Source of the DNA: Chlorobiota bacterium
GTDB lineage: Bacteria; Bacteroidota; Bacteroidia; Bacteroidales; F082
Assembly (NCBI GenBank): GCA_013151215.1
Contig: JAADIS010000049.1
Span: 3,180-38,587 of the forward strand
Length of the DNA: 35,408 nt
Direction of reading: 5' to 3'
The notes beneath the pieces are model-generated. The model was not told the DNA's origin, did not search any database, and saw nothing but the letters and a program-made list of their open reading frames with translations. This document shows positions 7,201-17,158 of this stretch, in pieces. Positions within the stretch are counted from its first letter, which is position 1, and each line of letters starts with the position of its first letter. The position numbers and the translations under genes were made by a program.

Positions 7201-10200
7201 ATGATAAGAAATTTACTCCTCACGTTAGGCTTAATACTTGCGACAGCGCTTATGCTGCATGCGCAGCAAGGTGCATTGAAAGGAAAAGTAGTTGACAAGG
7301 ACACCAAGGAACCTATTCCTTTTGCAAACATCATCCTTGTCAACAATGGAACCCAGGTTGGAGGTACCACGTCCGACTTCGACGGAAACTATACCATTAA
7401 GCCAATCCCACCGGGAAAATACGACTTAAAAGCAACTTTTGTAGGCTACAAAACAGTAATTACGCAAGGTATAACAATAGCAGCCGATAAAACAAGGTTT
7501 CATGATATTAAGATGACTGCTACGGCAGAGACATTGGAACAGGTTGAGATCATAGACTACAAGGTTCCATTAATATCAAAAGACGAAACAGCTTCCGGGG
7601 CTTCGATAACTTCGGAAGAAATTGCCAAAATGCCCAACAGGAACGCAAATGCCGTCGCCACCACGGTTGGTGGGGTTTTCTCACAGGATGGTGAAAGAGG
7701 CAGCGTTCGCGGTGCGCGTTCCGATGCAACAGCCATGTTTATAGATGGTATTAGGGTTATAGGTAATGCAAGCGTGCCACAATCGGCCATTGAGCAGGTT
7801 GACGTTATTTTAGGTGGTGTGCCTGCCCAGTACGGCGATGCAACATCTGGTATTATTAACGTAACAACAAAAGGCCCCTCCAGGAATTTTGGCGCCGGAT
7901 TGGAGCTTGAGACTTCCGAATTCCTCGATAATTTCGGCGCTTCAAGGGTTGGGTTCAATTTAATGGGACCGTTGATCAAGGGGAAAAACAAAAACAACAC
8001 TTCGGTCCTGGGTTATTTCATTGCCGGCGACATTAACTATAGGGCCGACGGAAGACCTTCTGCAATAGGCCATTACAAAGCCAAGGACGATGCGCTCAGA
8101 AACCTTGAGCAAAACCCCTTGCGGCCGGTAGGCGCAGGACAAAGCGGAACTTATGTCAATGGCGAGTTCCTTCGCAAGGATGATTTGCAGCAGATCAACA
8201 CCTCCATGAACACCTCCAACTATAGCGTAAACATACTTGGAAACATCAATGTCAGGACTACGGAAACCATCAACCTGACTTTGGGAGGTAGTTATTATAC
8301 AAGAAGCAGCAACGATTTCAACTATAGGGGCAGCTTGCTCAATTACAACAAAAACCGTCGGTTAAACAGGACAACCTATCGTGGTTACGTTAAATTTACC
8401 CAAAGGTTCCCTACCGACCCAGAATATACCGGACTGGTTAAAAACGTTTATTATTCCATCCAGGCAGACTACACCAAGGACAAAGGCGAATATGGCGACC
8501 CTACCCATTGGGACGACTTATTTAAATATGGTTACCTGGGAAAATTCTCAACCTATAAAACCCCTACTTACGAACTGGGGGCCGAAACCGTAAACGGCCA
8601 GACTTATGAGGACGTTTATTTACTGAACTCATGGGATTTCGACACATTGGTAACATGGGAAGCAAGGGATATCAACCCTTTGGTAGCCGAAGTAACCAAT
8701 AGTTATTATGGTTTATTTGACGACCCGCAAGGAAACTATATGAACAACGACCAGATACTTCTTGGTGGCGGTCTGCTCAACGGCGGCGTACCTCGCTCTG
8801 TATATGGACTATACCAATCGCCCGGAACCAACCAGACAGGTTATGGTAAATGGGACAACGACCAGTATAACCTAAGAGCAGATGCATCTTTGGATATCGG
8901 GAACAATGCCATTAGGATAGGTTTCCAGTATGAGCAAAGAGTGAACAGGGCAATAAACTATTCGCCAACCGGATTATGGACACAAATGAGAGGTCTAACA
9001 AACTTCCATATCCGCGAACTCGACAAAGACAACCCCTTCTTTACCGGTATTGATACTATTGCTTATAACAGGAAATATGACGGGGCATCGCAATTTACAT
9101 TCGACAAAAATCTGAGAAAAGCGATGGGCCTGGCCGAGGACGGACTGGATTTCATCCTTATTGACTCTTATGATTATAATGATGGCTCCATACTTTATTA
9201 TGATGCCGAAGGAGTTATGCACACAGGCAATATAGGACAAAACGCATTCGATATCAGTATGTTTTCGTCCGATGAGCTTTGGAATAGCGGAAATTCTTAT
9301 TTGAATTATTACGGATTTGACTATAAAGGGAATGTTACGACTAGCCAACCTGCTTTCGACGACTTTTTTGACAAAAGAGATGCTAATGGCGATTTAACCC
9401 GGGACATAGGTGCTTTCCGCCCAATTTATATGGCCGGTTATATTCAGGACAAATTTGCCTTTAAGGATCTTATCTTCAACGTAGGTGTCCGTGTTGACCG
9501 TTTCGATGCAAACCAAAAAGTTCTAAAGGATCCTTATTTGCTTTTCCCGGCCAAAACTGTAAGCGAAGTTAATTCATTCCAGGGAGGCGGGGCAATCAAT
9601 CATCCCGGAAACATGGGAAGCGACTATATTGTTTATGTCGATAGAGTCGATAACCCATCAACGATAGTTGGTTATAGAAACGGGGATATCTGGTATAATG
9701 CCGAAGGTGTCGAAATCCAAGACCCGACGGTTCTTGATGTCGGAAGCGGGATATCGCCAATGTTAAAGAATCCGGACCAGCAGAATGTTGATATAACCTC
9801 CTTCAAGGATTACGACCCCCAGATTAACATCATGCCGAGGATATCGTTCTCCTTCCCTATTTCGGAAGATGCTTTATTCTTTGCGCATTACGATGTCCTG
9901 ACCCAGCGTCCTACATCTAATATATTCTCTAATCCAGCAACATATTACTATTTTGGGGTTTATTATGATAATAATTTCACGAAAGTCAACAACAACCCTT
10001 CCTTAAAGCCGACAAAGACAATTGATTACGAATTAGGTTTCAAACAAAAACTCACTAACTCATCGTCGATTACCTTTACGACATTTTACCGTGAAATGCG
10101 CGACATGATCCAGTTGTACAGATTTACAGGTGCTTATCCGAACGATTATACATCTTATAACAACCTGGACTTCGGAACCGTTAAGGGACTCACCTTGGAA

Positions 10201-10917
10201 TATGACTTAAGGCGTACGAACAATGTCCGTATGAGGGCTTCTTACACATTGCAGTTTGCCGATGCAACAGGCTCGTCAACAACAACTGCCGCATCGCTAA
10301 TTGCCGCCGGGCTTCCAAACCTAAGGTCAACGTTCCCCTTACCATGGGACAGGAGACATCAGTTCAATATATTGCTTGATTATAGGTTTGCAAATGGCAA
10401 AAACTACAACGGGCCTAGTATCAAGCGCGAAAAGAGCGGCAAAGCCCCGGTCGATATCCTAAGCGACTTTGGGTTTAGCTTAACAGTAACAGGTGGTTCC
10501 GGGATTCCTTATACCGCCTCCACTAACGTAAGATCCCCATTATCGGGAGGCAACAACCTTCTGAAAGGAACTTACGGCGGCTCAAGGCTCCCCTGGCAAT
10601 TCCGCATGGACCTAAGGATTGACAAAGACTTTTATTTCAGGTCGAAAGCAAAAGCCGGCGACAATCAAAAACGTACATATATGAATGTTTACTTCCAGAT
10701 TCTAAACATTCTTAACACTAAAAACGTTATTAATGTTTATCCGTTCACAGGTAACCCTGACGATGACGGATATCTATCGGCTCCTGAATGGCAACGTGAG
10801 ATCAAGTCTCAAATAGACCCACAGTCATTCTATGATTTATACAGCGTTTTTGTTGACAGCCCTTTTAACTATAGTGCGCCACGCCAAATAAGGATAGGTT
10901 TAATCCTCAACTTTTAA
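7201..10917 (+). CDS. TonB-dependent outer-membrane receptor with CarboxypepD_reg-like N-terminal domain
   Basis: A 1238-residue outer-membrane protein. Signal peptide about 1-21 (ends LHAQ), then a carboxypeptidase-regulatory-like beta domain (about 25-105, GKVVDKDTKEPIPFANI...), a plug domain (about 120-230: NRNANAVATTVGGV...VRGARSDATAMFIDGIR...IINVTTKG) and a long 22-strand-type barrel ending in the aromatic terminus ...IGLILNF typical of BAM substrates. There is no SusD-like gene nearby, so this is not a classical glycan utilisation pair. Instead it is followed after 22 bases by a giant T9SS-sorted protein and then a PorV/PorQ-like protein, an arrangement seen in other Bacteroidota. The transported substrate, or whether it transports at all, cannot be read from the sequence. 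Confidence 0.93.
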   Translation: MIRNLLLTLGLILATALMLHAQQGALKGKVVDKDTKEPIPFANIILVNNGTQVGGTTSDFDGNYTIKPIPPGKYDLKATFVGYKTVITQGITIAADKTRFHDIKMTATAETLEQVEIIDYKVPLISKDETASGASITSEEIAKMPNRNANAVATTVGGVFSQDGERGSVRGARSDATAMFIDGIRVIGNASVPQSAIEQVDVILGGVPAQYGDATSGIINVTTKGPSRNFGAGLELETSEFLDNFGASRVGFNLMGPLIKGKNKNNTSVLGYFIAGDINYRADGRPSAIGHYKAKDDALRNLEQNPLRPVGAGQSGTYVNGEFLRKDDLQQINTSMNTSNYSVNILGNINVRTTETINLTLGGSYYTRSSNDFNYRGSLLNYNKNRRLNRTTYRGYVKFTQRFPTDPEYTGLVKNVYYSIQADYTKDKGEYGDPTHWDDLFKYGYLGKFSTYKTPTYELGAETVNGQTYEDVYLLNSWDFDTLVTWEARDINPLVAEVTNSYYGLFDDPQGNYMNNDQILLGGGLLNGGVPRSVYGLYQSPGTNQTGYGKWDNDQYNLRADASLDIGNNAIRIGFQYEQRVNRAINYSPTGLWTQMRGLTNFHIRELDKDNPFFTGIDTIAYNRKYDGASQFTFDKNLRKAMGLAEDGLDFILIDSYDYNDGSILYYDAEGVMHTGNIGQNAFDISMFSSDELWNSGNSYLNYYGFDYKGNVTTSQPAFDDFFDKRDANGDLTRDIGAFRPIYMAGYIQDKFAFKDLIFNVGVRVDRFDANQKVLKDPYLLFPAKTVSEVNSFQGGGAINHPGNMGSDYIVYVDRVDNPSTIVGYRNGDIWYNAEGVEIQDPTVLDVGSGISPMLKNPDQQNVDITSFKDYDPQINIMPRISFSFPISEDALFFAHYDVLTQRPTSNIFSNPATYYYFGVYYDNNFTKVNNNPSLKPTKTIDYELGFKQKLTNSSSITFTTFYREMRDMIQLYRFTGAYPNDYTSYNNLDFGTVKGLTLEYDLRRTNNVRMRASYTLQFADATGSSTTTAASLIAAGLPNLRSTFPLPWDRRHQFNILLDYRFANGKNYNGPSIKREKSGKAPVDILSDFGFSLTVTGGSGIPYTASTNVRSPLSGGNNLLKGTYGGSRLPWQFRMDLRIDKDFYFRSKAKAGDNQKRTYMNVYFQILNILNTKNVINVYPFTGNPDDDGYLSAPEWQREIKSQIDPQSFYDLYSVFVDSPFNYSAPRQIRIGLILNF

Positions 10918-10939
10918 CGGACAACTTAGCTAATTGAAA

Positions 10940-13900
10940 ATGAAGAAAGTAGAAAATAATAATATTATGAGAAATATTTTTCGCGGCTTAATGATTGGCA
11001 TCCTTGCTTTATTATTAATAAATCAATCCTTTGCCGAAGAATATAAATTCGAGAAAAGCCAAAGTGCAAACCTGAAACAAACTACGGCGGGCTGTGCCCC
11101 TGCGGCAGGTTTCGAATGGCTTGACATAAACAATGTCAAAGCACGTATAAATACGGGTGGCGACATGTGGTGGGACTTGCCGGGTGGTGTGGGTTCAAAA
11201 TACTTCATCCCAAAGGAAGGATCTGCAACTTCAATGTTCTCAGGTTCTTTATGGATAGGAGGACTCGATATAAACAACCAGTTAAAGCTGGCTGCTCTAA
11301 GATACCGCCAAATTGGCGTAGACTATTGGACAGGGCCCCTGACCATTGATGGTACTGCTGCAATCGACGAACAGGTTTGTGCCGAATACGACAAGCATTT
11401 CCGCATGACGCGCGAAATGGTTGATGAGTTTATCGCACAATTCGACCCGGAGACAGGCGCCTATGCTCCCTATGACGGATATGTGGTGCCTCAGGAAATC
11501 CAAAACTGGCCTGCACATGGCGACGTTAGTAAAGGACAGAGCTACTACCTTGCCCCTTTTTATGATAAAGGTGGCGATGGCGATTATAACTGGGAAGAGG
11601 GCGATTACCCTTATTATGACATCTCAAACGAACTCTGTCATACAAAAATCCCAACTAAGGAAGAGGAGCTTGAAGGCTCCTTAATCCCGGGATCAAGTAT
11701 CCTTGCCGACCAGGTGATTAAAGGCGACCAGACTTTGTGGTGGGTTTTCAACGATAAAGGCAACATACATACCGAAACACAGGGTGCTGCCATTGGAATG
11801 GAAATAAGGGCCCAGGCTTTTGCCTTTGCAACCAACGATGTCATCAACAATATGACCTTCTATTCTTATGAAATAATTAACCGTTCTACCTTTGAGCTCA
11901 CTAACACTTATATGTCGCCATGGGTTGATACCGACCTTGGCTATGCCTTCGACGACTTTGTAGGTTGCGATGTTGGCAGGGGATTGGGTTATTGCTATAA
12001 CGGCGCCGCCGTTGATGGGAATAACGAGCCTGAATCATACGGAAATCAACCTCCCGCAATTGGTGTCGACTTTTTCCAAGGGCCTTATATGGATCCTGAT
12101 GGTTACGACAACCCGTCATTTGACGGCGACAGTACTGCCGGGCCGTCCTTCGGCGGAAGTTGCGATATAGTTTCGAAAAACGGCACTAACCTTACCATGA
12201 ATTATTACGATGCCTCCGGAGCATTGGTTTCCGGCATCTTCAAGATTGAGGCAGCAGCAATAAACGGTGTTAACTTCGGAAACAATATCGTTGACGACGA
12301 ACGTTTTGGTATGCGCCGTTTTGTATATCACAATAACGACAACAGCAACCAAGGAGACCCCGGTGTGGCTGCGGAATATTATAATTACCTAAGGGGTATT
12401 TGGAAAAACGGCCAGAAAATGAGATACGGTGGCGATGCCTATGCATTGGGCGTTGTAGGTCCCGATTGCGAGTTCATGTTCCCTGGCGATTCAGACCCTT
12501 GTAACTGGGGCACCGAAGGAATCCCACCTAATGGCGGTTTTACTCAAAACGGGTTTTACTGGACTGAGGAAACCGGAAACAACGGTTCGCCCAACGCCCC
12601 TAGCGACAGGCGTTTCATGCAGTCGGCAGGACCTTTTACACTGAAATCGGGAGCCGTAAACTATATAACCGTGGGTATTCCATGGGCCCGCGCAACTTCC
12701 GGTGGCCCTTTCGCATCGGTTGAGCTTTTAAGGGTTGTGGACGATAAATGCCAGGCCTTGTTCGATAACTGCTTTAAAGTAATCGACGGCCCTGACGCCC
12801 CGGATCTTGCTATCCGCGAACTCGACCAGGAATTGATAGTTTATATCTCAAACTCCCCCAATTCAAATAACTTCAACGAATCGTATTCAGAAATAGACCC
12901 TAACATTATTCAACCCTTGCCCGGCGGCAATGGTGAGCCAAGCGACTCCCTTTACAGATTTGAAGGCTATCAGATATTCCAGTTGAAAAGCCCTCAGGTT
13001 AGCGTAGAAAGTCTCTATGATGCTGACAAAGCCCGTTTAGTTGCTCAATTCGACGTTAAGAACGGAGTTACTAGAATCGTAAATTACAATTATAATGAAG
13101 CATTGGAGGCCAACGTCCCGCAGGAAATGGTAAAAGGTGGCGACAATGGTATCTCACATTCCTTTATATTAACACAGGATGCTTTTGCAGAAAACAATGT
13201 TCGACTGGTTAACCACAAACAATATTACTATATGGCAATTGCCTATAGTTATAATATGTATGCTCCATATAAACCTGATTTGCCACCTTATGGGCATCTG
13301 GGCCAAACATTACCTTATTTGGCAGGCAGAAAGAACATTAAGACTTATGTAGGTGTACCACATAAAATAGTGAACGGGACAAAAGTTAACGGTGAGTATG
13401 GGGACACTCCGGAAATCACCCGTGTTGCAGGCAATGGTAACGGCGGAAACATTCTTGAGCTGACGGATGCGACCATCGCAGAGATTTTGTCGAAATCCCC
13501 CGCAGGACCCGATAATATTTTTGGCGATCCTGATTATCCAATAGCATACAATCCTGTTTACAAGAAAAATTTCGGGCCTGTCAATGTAAGGGTTATCGAC
13601 CCTCTAAACGTTGTCAGCAGCGACTACCAATTATGGTTGGACACTTTAAAGACCATACGTCTGGAAAATGTTGTCGGAGACGCCATCTTACGGGGCGACA
13701 CAGCAAGTAAGCTAGTCTCAAAATGGTTTTTAAAAGACATGAACACAGGGGACGTTTACCCTGGTGATACAAGTATTCTTTTCCAAAACGAACAATTGTT
13801 TACCGATCTCGGTATTTCCGTGGAACTGTCGCAGCCTTATTATCCGGGGCCGTACAATGTAGGCGACAACCAGAGTCAAAAAGCAATGTATTACATACTT

Positions 13901-15397
13901 TCCGACAACAATGGATACCTAAGCTCTTCTGTTGAGGTTGAAGATAGTTCCAACATTTGGTTATCCGGCGTTCCTGATGTGGACATCCCCGGATCGCCGA
14001 TAAACTGGATACGTTCAGGAACATATAAAGCCGGTGATGCCGGTACTGCTGCCGACGACGACTGGAATATGACAAGGGATCCCAACAAACCATGGGACCC
14101 ACAGGAAAACTATGAGAAGATTGTTGGTGGAACATGGGCGCCTTATTCGATGGCTGCTTTTGGAAACAACACCCCCGGTGAAAACAGTGCTGTTGAGAGC
14201 GAAGTTGGCCCTGCGTTTAGCGGACTGGCCAAAAACGGCTCCTCATTAAGAAAAATTTCAAGTGTTGACATTGTCTTTACGCCCGACAAAACTAAGTGGT
14301 CGCGCGTTCCTGTTCTTGAAATGAGCTATTATCAAGAACTTACTGAAGGAAATGTACCAAAATTTGCACTTCGCGCCCATGCTTCTGTTGACAAAGACGG
14401 AAATTATGCCACAATTGGCGATGGCCCCAGTGAAAACCCCAACGACGCCAACTATATCAGTGACCATGGTATGGGCTGGTTCCCGGGATACGCAATCAAC
14501 ATTGAAACCGGCGAAAGACTAAACATTATGTTCGGCGAAGATTCATGGCTGGTTGACCAAAATGGTCGCGACATGATATTCAATCCAACTTCGGAAATTA
14601 TTAAAGGTACTAATGGTGAAATAACCTTTGGCGGCAAACATTATGTTTATATCATGCGCCACGATACAGTTAAGACAACTTTGGGGCCATTCAACTTCGT
14701 AATTCAATCCCCTGCCTACGATGCGGGCAGGAATGCCATTGAGACCCTTGATACTTTATTTACATCAACGCTGTTCGGCATAAAACACCTCTTCTTCACA
14801 AATATAATGTACACAGGGATACCCCTGGCAAACCCGAACGCGGAATGGTTGTCGAATGAGCTGAAAATTAAGATAAGAATCAGCAAACCATACGAGAGGT
14901 TCTATGCTAGAATCCCTTTGGACACAATTTATCCGGGCATGGACATAAACGCCGGTTACCCTATGTATGAGTTCAGCACGGCAGGCCTTGCAACAGGCTA
15001 CGACGAACCTACGGTCATCGAATCCCATCTCGACATCATCAACATAGTGCCAAATCCTTATTATGCATTCTCGGCTTATGAGAATAACGCACTGGATACA
15101 AGGGTGAAAATCACTAATATCCCGAAGCAATGTACCATTACTATATTTGATGTTGCCGGAACAAAAATAAAGCAGTTTAAAGTTGATGTAGGAGGCGTTG
15201 CCCCTGTAAAATTCGGGCAGGATATCAACAAACAGGATTATATGCAGGAAACAACCAGTATCGAATGGGACATGAAGAACTTTGCCGGGGTTCCCATTTC
15301 GGGCGGTGTTTATTATATACATGTAAAATCACCAGTTGGTGAAAGAGTTATTAAATGGTTCAGCATTCAACGAACTCCTGACCTTAACACATTCTAA
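10940..15397 (+). CDS. Giant secreted protein with T9SS-type C-terminal domain
   Basis: A 1485-residue secreted protein. I choose ATG 10940; ATG 10967 (MRNIFRGLMIG...) is a possible shorter start that keeps the signal peptide, which ends around SFAEE. The mature N-terminus opens with GCAPAAGFEWLDINNVKARINTGGDMWWD. The body is rich in Gly, Asn, Asp, Pro and aromatic residues, with no enzyme motif I can name, and resembles large beta-rich surface proteins. The last 110 residues (NIVPNPYYAFSAYE ... ITIFDVAGTKIKQF ... SGGVYYIHV...) form the Ig-like T9SS type A sorting/FlgD-like fold, followed by an unusual short tail (FSIQRTPDLNTF) beyond the last strand. It sits between a TonB receptor and a PorV-like protein with gaps of 22 and 10 bases, so the three are very probably expressed and work together at the outer membrane. 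Confidence 0.85.
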   Translation: MKKVENNNIMRNIFRGLMIGILALLLINQSFAEEYKFEKSQSANLKQTTAGCAPAAGFEWLDINNVKARINTGGDMWWDLPGGVGSKYFIPKEGSATSMFSGSLWIGGLDINNQLKLAALRYRQIGVDYWTGPLTIDGTAAIDEQVCAEYDKHFRMTREMVDEFIAQFDPETGAYAPYDGYVVPQEIQNWPAHGDVSKGQSYYLAPFYDKGGDGDYNWEEGDYPYYDISNELCHTKIPTKEEELEGSLIPGSSILADQVIKGDQTLWWVFNDKGNIHTETQGAAIGMEIRAQAFAFATNDVINNMTFYSYEIINRSTFELTNTYMSPWVDTDLGYAFDDFVGCDVGRGLGYCYNGAAVDGNNEPESYGNQPPAIGVDFFQGPYMDPDGYDNPSFDGDSTAGPSFGGSCDIVSKNGTNLTMNYYDASGALVSGIFKIEAAAINGVNFGNNIVDDERFGMRRFVYHNNDNSNQGDPGVAAEYYNYLRGIWKNGQKMRYGGDAYALGVVGPDCEFMFPGDSDPCNWGTEGIPPNGGFTQNGFYWTEETGNNGSPNAPSDRRFMQSAGPFTLKSGAVNYITVGIPWARATSGGPFASVELLRVVDDKCQALFDNCFKVIDGPDAPDLAIRELDQELIVYISNSPNSNNFNESYSEIDPNIIQPLPGGNGEPSDSLYRFEGYQIFQLKSPQVSVESLYDADKARLVAQFDVKNGVTRIVNYNYNEALEANVPQEMVKGGDNGISHSFILTQDAFAENNVRLVNHKQYYYMAIAYSYNMYAPYKPDLPPYGHLGQTLPYLAGRKNIKTYVGVPHKIVNGTKVNGEYGDTPEITRVAGNGNGGNILELTDATIAEILSKSPAGPDNIFGDPDYPIAYNPVYKKNFGPVNVRVIDPLNVVSSDYQLWLDTLKTIRLENVVGDAILRGDTASKLVSKWFLKDMNTGDVYPGDTSILFQNEQLFTDLGISVELSQPYYPGPYNVGDNQSQKAMYYILSDNNGYLSSSVEVEDSSNIWLSGVPDVDIPGSPINWIRSGTYKAGDAGTAADDDWNMTRDPNKPWDPQENYEKIVGGTWAPYSMAAFGNNTPGENSAVESEVGPAFSGLAKNGSSLRKISSVDIVFTPDKTKWSRVPVLEMSYYQELTEGNVPKFALRAHASVDKDGNYATIGDGPSENPNDANYISDHGMGWFPGYAINIETGERLNIMFGEDSWLVDQNGRDMIFNPTSEIIKGTNGEITFGGKHYVYIMRHDTVKTTLGPFNFVIQSPAYDAGRNAIETLDTLFTSTLFGIKHLFFTNIMYTGIPLANPNAEWLSNELKIKIRISKPYERFYARIPLDTIYPGMDINAGYPMYEFSTAGLATGYDEPTVIESHLDIINIVPNPYYAFSAYENNALDTRVKITNIPKQCTITIFDVAGTKIKQFKVDVGGVAPVKFGQDINKQDYMQETTSIEWDMKNFAGVPISGGVYYIHVKSPVGERVIKWFSIQRTPDLNTF

Positions 15398-15407
15398 TCA
15401 AAATTTA

Positions 15408-16493
15408 ATGGACAAGAAAAAAATAAATGGTATGAATACTTTTTATAAATATCTGATTGCATTTTTAATTATCGCGACAATAAGTCCTGCTTATGCCGGT
15501 AACAAAGACCGTTCGGGTCAAGCCGGCGCTTCTGAATTGCTAATTAATCCATGGGCCAGAAGTAGTGGGTGGGGAAATGCCAATATGGCTAACGTAAAAG
15601 GTCTTGAAGCTATGTGGGGCAATGTTGCAGGAACTGCGTTTACAAAAAAAACACAGTTGATATTTTCTCATACACAATGGCTTAAAGGAACCGGGACTAA
15701 TATTTTCGCCTTTGGCTTAACACAAAAAGTCGGGGAGTCAGGTGCCTTTGGCCTGCAGGTTATGTCGATGAATTTTGGTGAAATACAAATTACCAACGGC
15801 AGCAGCCCCGATGGGGGACTTGGCACTTATAAACCTAGTCTGATGAATTTTGCGCTTTCCTATGCAAAAGCATTCTCCAACTCTATCTATGGTGGTTTAG
15901 TAGTTAAGTTCATTTCCGAGTCGATATCCGACGTTAATGCCTTTGGCATGGCCATAGATGCCGGAATACAGTATGTTACAGGCGAGAATAACCAAATGGC
16001 ATTTGGCGTCGCATTGAAAAATGTTGGCCCGCAAATGAAGTTTTCAGGAGACGGCCTCTCTTTTAAGGAAATTATTACTATGAAAGGTGTCGATCAAGGC
16101 TATACGTTCAACCAAAGATCGCAAGTTTATGAAATTCCGACCATGCTTACAATAGGCGCTGCTTACGACTTCCTTTTCGGAAATGATTATAGAATGACCC
16201 TTGCAGGTACTTTTATCTCAAACTCTTTCTCGAAAGACCAATTTGCTATAGGAATTGAAGCAAGCCTTAAAAACTGGGTTATGTTACGCGCAGGCTACAC
16301 CTACGAACAAGGATTGTGGGACAATATAGAAACAACTGAGAAAACTAACCTCAGTACTGGCTTAAGTTTAGGCGCAAGCATAAATGTGCCATTAAACAAA
16401 GAAAAAGGGACTAGTTTCGGAATAGATTACTCATATAGGGAAACTGTTAGTTTCAACGGCAATCACAGTATTGGAATTGTCTTAAATTTCTAA
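15408..16493 (+). CDS. PorV/PorQ-family outer-membrane beta-barrel protein
   Basis: A 361-residue protein starting at ATG 15408 (an in-frame upstream extension lies inside the previous gene and is not used; ATG 15432 is an alternative). Signal peptide ends at AYA around residue 30 of the 15408 start. The mature part begins with AGASELLINPWARSSGWGNANMANVKGLEAMWGNVAG, the hallmark opening of the PorV/PorQ family, and ends with the barrel terminus ...GIVLNF. PorV is the T9SS shuttle that delivers cargo to the attachment complex; PorQ binds the sortase PorZ. This copy is a paralogue dedicated to its operon, 10 bases after a T9SS-sorted protein, so a role as partner or shuttle for that protein is a reasonable inference. 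It is not necessarily the main PorV of the cell. Confidence 0.88.
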   Translation: MDKKKINGMNTFYKYLIAFLIIATISPAYAGNKDRSGQAGASELLINPWARSSGWGNANMANVKGLEAMWGNVAGTAFTKKTQLIFSHTQWLKGTGTNIFAFGLTQKVGESGAFGLQVMSMNFGEIQITNGSSPDGGLGTYKPSLMNFALSYAKAFSNSIYGGLVVKFISESISDVNAFGMAIDAGIQYVTGENNQMAFGVALKNVGPQMKFSGDGLSFKEIITMKGVDQGYTFNQRSQVYEIPTMLTIGAAYDFLFGNDYRMTLAGTFISNSFSKDQFAIGIEASLKNWVMLRAGYTYEQGLWDNIETTEKTNLSTGLSLGASINVPLNKEKGTSFGIDYSYRETVSFNGNHSIGIVLNF

Positions 16494-16522
16494 AAAAAAT
16501 CTTAAAGGAAAGATAATCTTTT

Positions 16523-16530
16523 TATCTTTG
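16523..16530 (+). promoter_or_regulatory. -7 element TATCTTTG for greA
   Basis: A perfect TAnnTTTG, 30 bp after the PorV-like stop. The predicted transcript start (about 16537) falls just before the hairpin at 16539-16574, so the greA mRNA would carry a strong stem-loop at its very 5' end. No clear -33 match. Confidence 0.5.
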
Positions 16531-16538
16531 CCGCTTCA

Positions 16539-16574
16539 TTAAGAGACTCTTAAGCATTTTTAAGGGTCTCTTAA
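16539..16574 (+). terminator. 15 bp stem-loop in the greA leader (or terminator of the upstream operon)
   Basis: Left arm 16539-16553 and right arm 16560-16574 pair over 15 bp with one G-T wobble and a 6-base loop (GCATTT). The core is AAGAGAC...GTCTCTT. It is not followed by a clean T-run, so termination is uncertain. Its location directly after the greA -7 element suggests a 5' mRNA hairpin or attenuator as well as, or instead of, an end for the PorV-like transcript. Confidence 0.6.
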
Positions 16575-16605
16575 GTTATTATAAGCACTTAAATAAGTTA
16601 ATAAA

Positions 16606-17076
16606 ATGAATTCGAAATACTTTACCGAAGAGGGTTTGCAGAAGATAAAAGATGAACTTGACTCATTAGAAAGAGTCGAGAGGCCTTCTATTTCGAAACA
16701 AATAGCCGAGGCCCGCGACAAGGGCGACCTGTCGGAAAACGCAGAATACGACGCTGCTAAAGAAGCTCAGGGAATGCTTGAGCTTAAAATATCAAAACTA
16801 AAGGATATTATCAGCAAAGCCCGTATTATAGATGAATCCAAGATGGATAGTAGCAAAGCCTATATCCTTTCCACCGTTACCATAAAAAACTTAAGGAACA
16901 ACCAATGCATGAAATATACATTGGTTCCCGAAAAGGAAGCTAATATCAAAGAGGGGAAACTTTCTGTTGACTCACCAATCGCTAAGGGCTTGCTTGGCAA
17001 ATCAGTTGGCGACCAGGTCGAGATTACTGTTCCGGCCGGCACTATTCCTTTTGAACTAGTTGACATAAGCAGGTAG
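16606..17076 (+). CDS. greA: Transcription elongation factor GreA
   Basis: 156 residues, the normal GreA length. The N-terminal antiparallel coiled coil (about 1-75) carries the tip motif DKGDLSENAEYDAAKEAQ with the catalytic acids D41 and E44 in the same positions as in Escherichia coli GreA. The C-terminal FKBP-like domain (about 80-156) contains SPIAKGLLGKSVGDQVEITVPAG. GreA enters the secondary channel of RNA polymerase and stimulates cleavage of backtracked RNA. It is a single-gene unit: its own -7 element and leader hairpin lie upstream, and a strong intrinsic terminator begins 14 bases after the stop. Confidence 0.98.
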   Translation: MNSKYFTEEGLQKIKDELDSLERVERPSISKQIAEARDKGDLSENAEYDAAKEAQGMLELKISKLKDIISKARIIDESKMDSSKAYILSTVTIKNLRNNQCMKYTLVPEKEANIKEGKLSVDSPIAKGLLGKSVGDQVEITVPAGTIPFELVDISR

Positions 17077-17090
17077 AAAAATATTTAATA

Positions 17091-17128
17091 AAAGGCCGTC
17101 TCGCCATAGGTGAGACGGCCTTTTTTTT
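17091..17128 (+). terminator. Strong rho-independent terminator after greA
   Basis: Arms 17091-17105 and 17109-17123 form a 15 bp stem (core GGCCGTCTC / GAGACGGCC, one G-T wobble) with a 3-base loop, followed by eight consecutive T (17121-17128). The A-rich left side also makes it usable in the opposite direction. Confidence 0.95.
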
Positions 17129-17158
17129 GTCCTTTAATATTAAATATCCCATCCCCCG

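Noticed and set aside
14765-15322. 185-codon open frame antisense to the end of the giant T9SS protein
   Set aside because: It is a shadow of a well-supported gene; the translation has scattered Cys/His/Arg and no domain. The same applies to the antisense frames at 2977-3624 and 7557-8000.
15336-15407. Upstream extension of the PorV-like gene into the giant protein gene
   Set aside because: It would place hydrophilic residues before the signal peptide and overlap the upstream gene; ATG 15408 gives a normal signal peptide.
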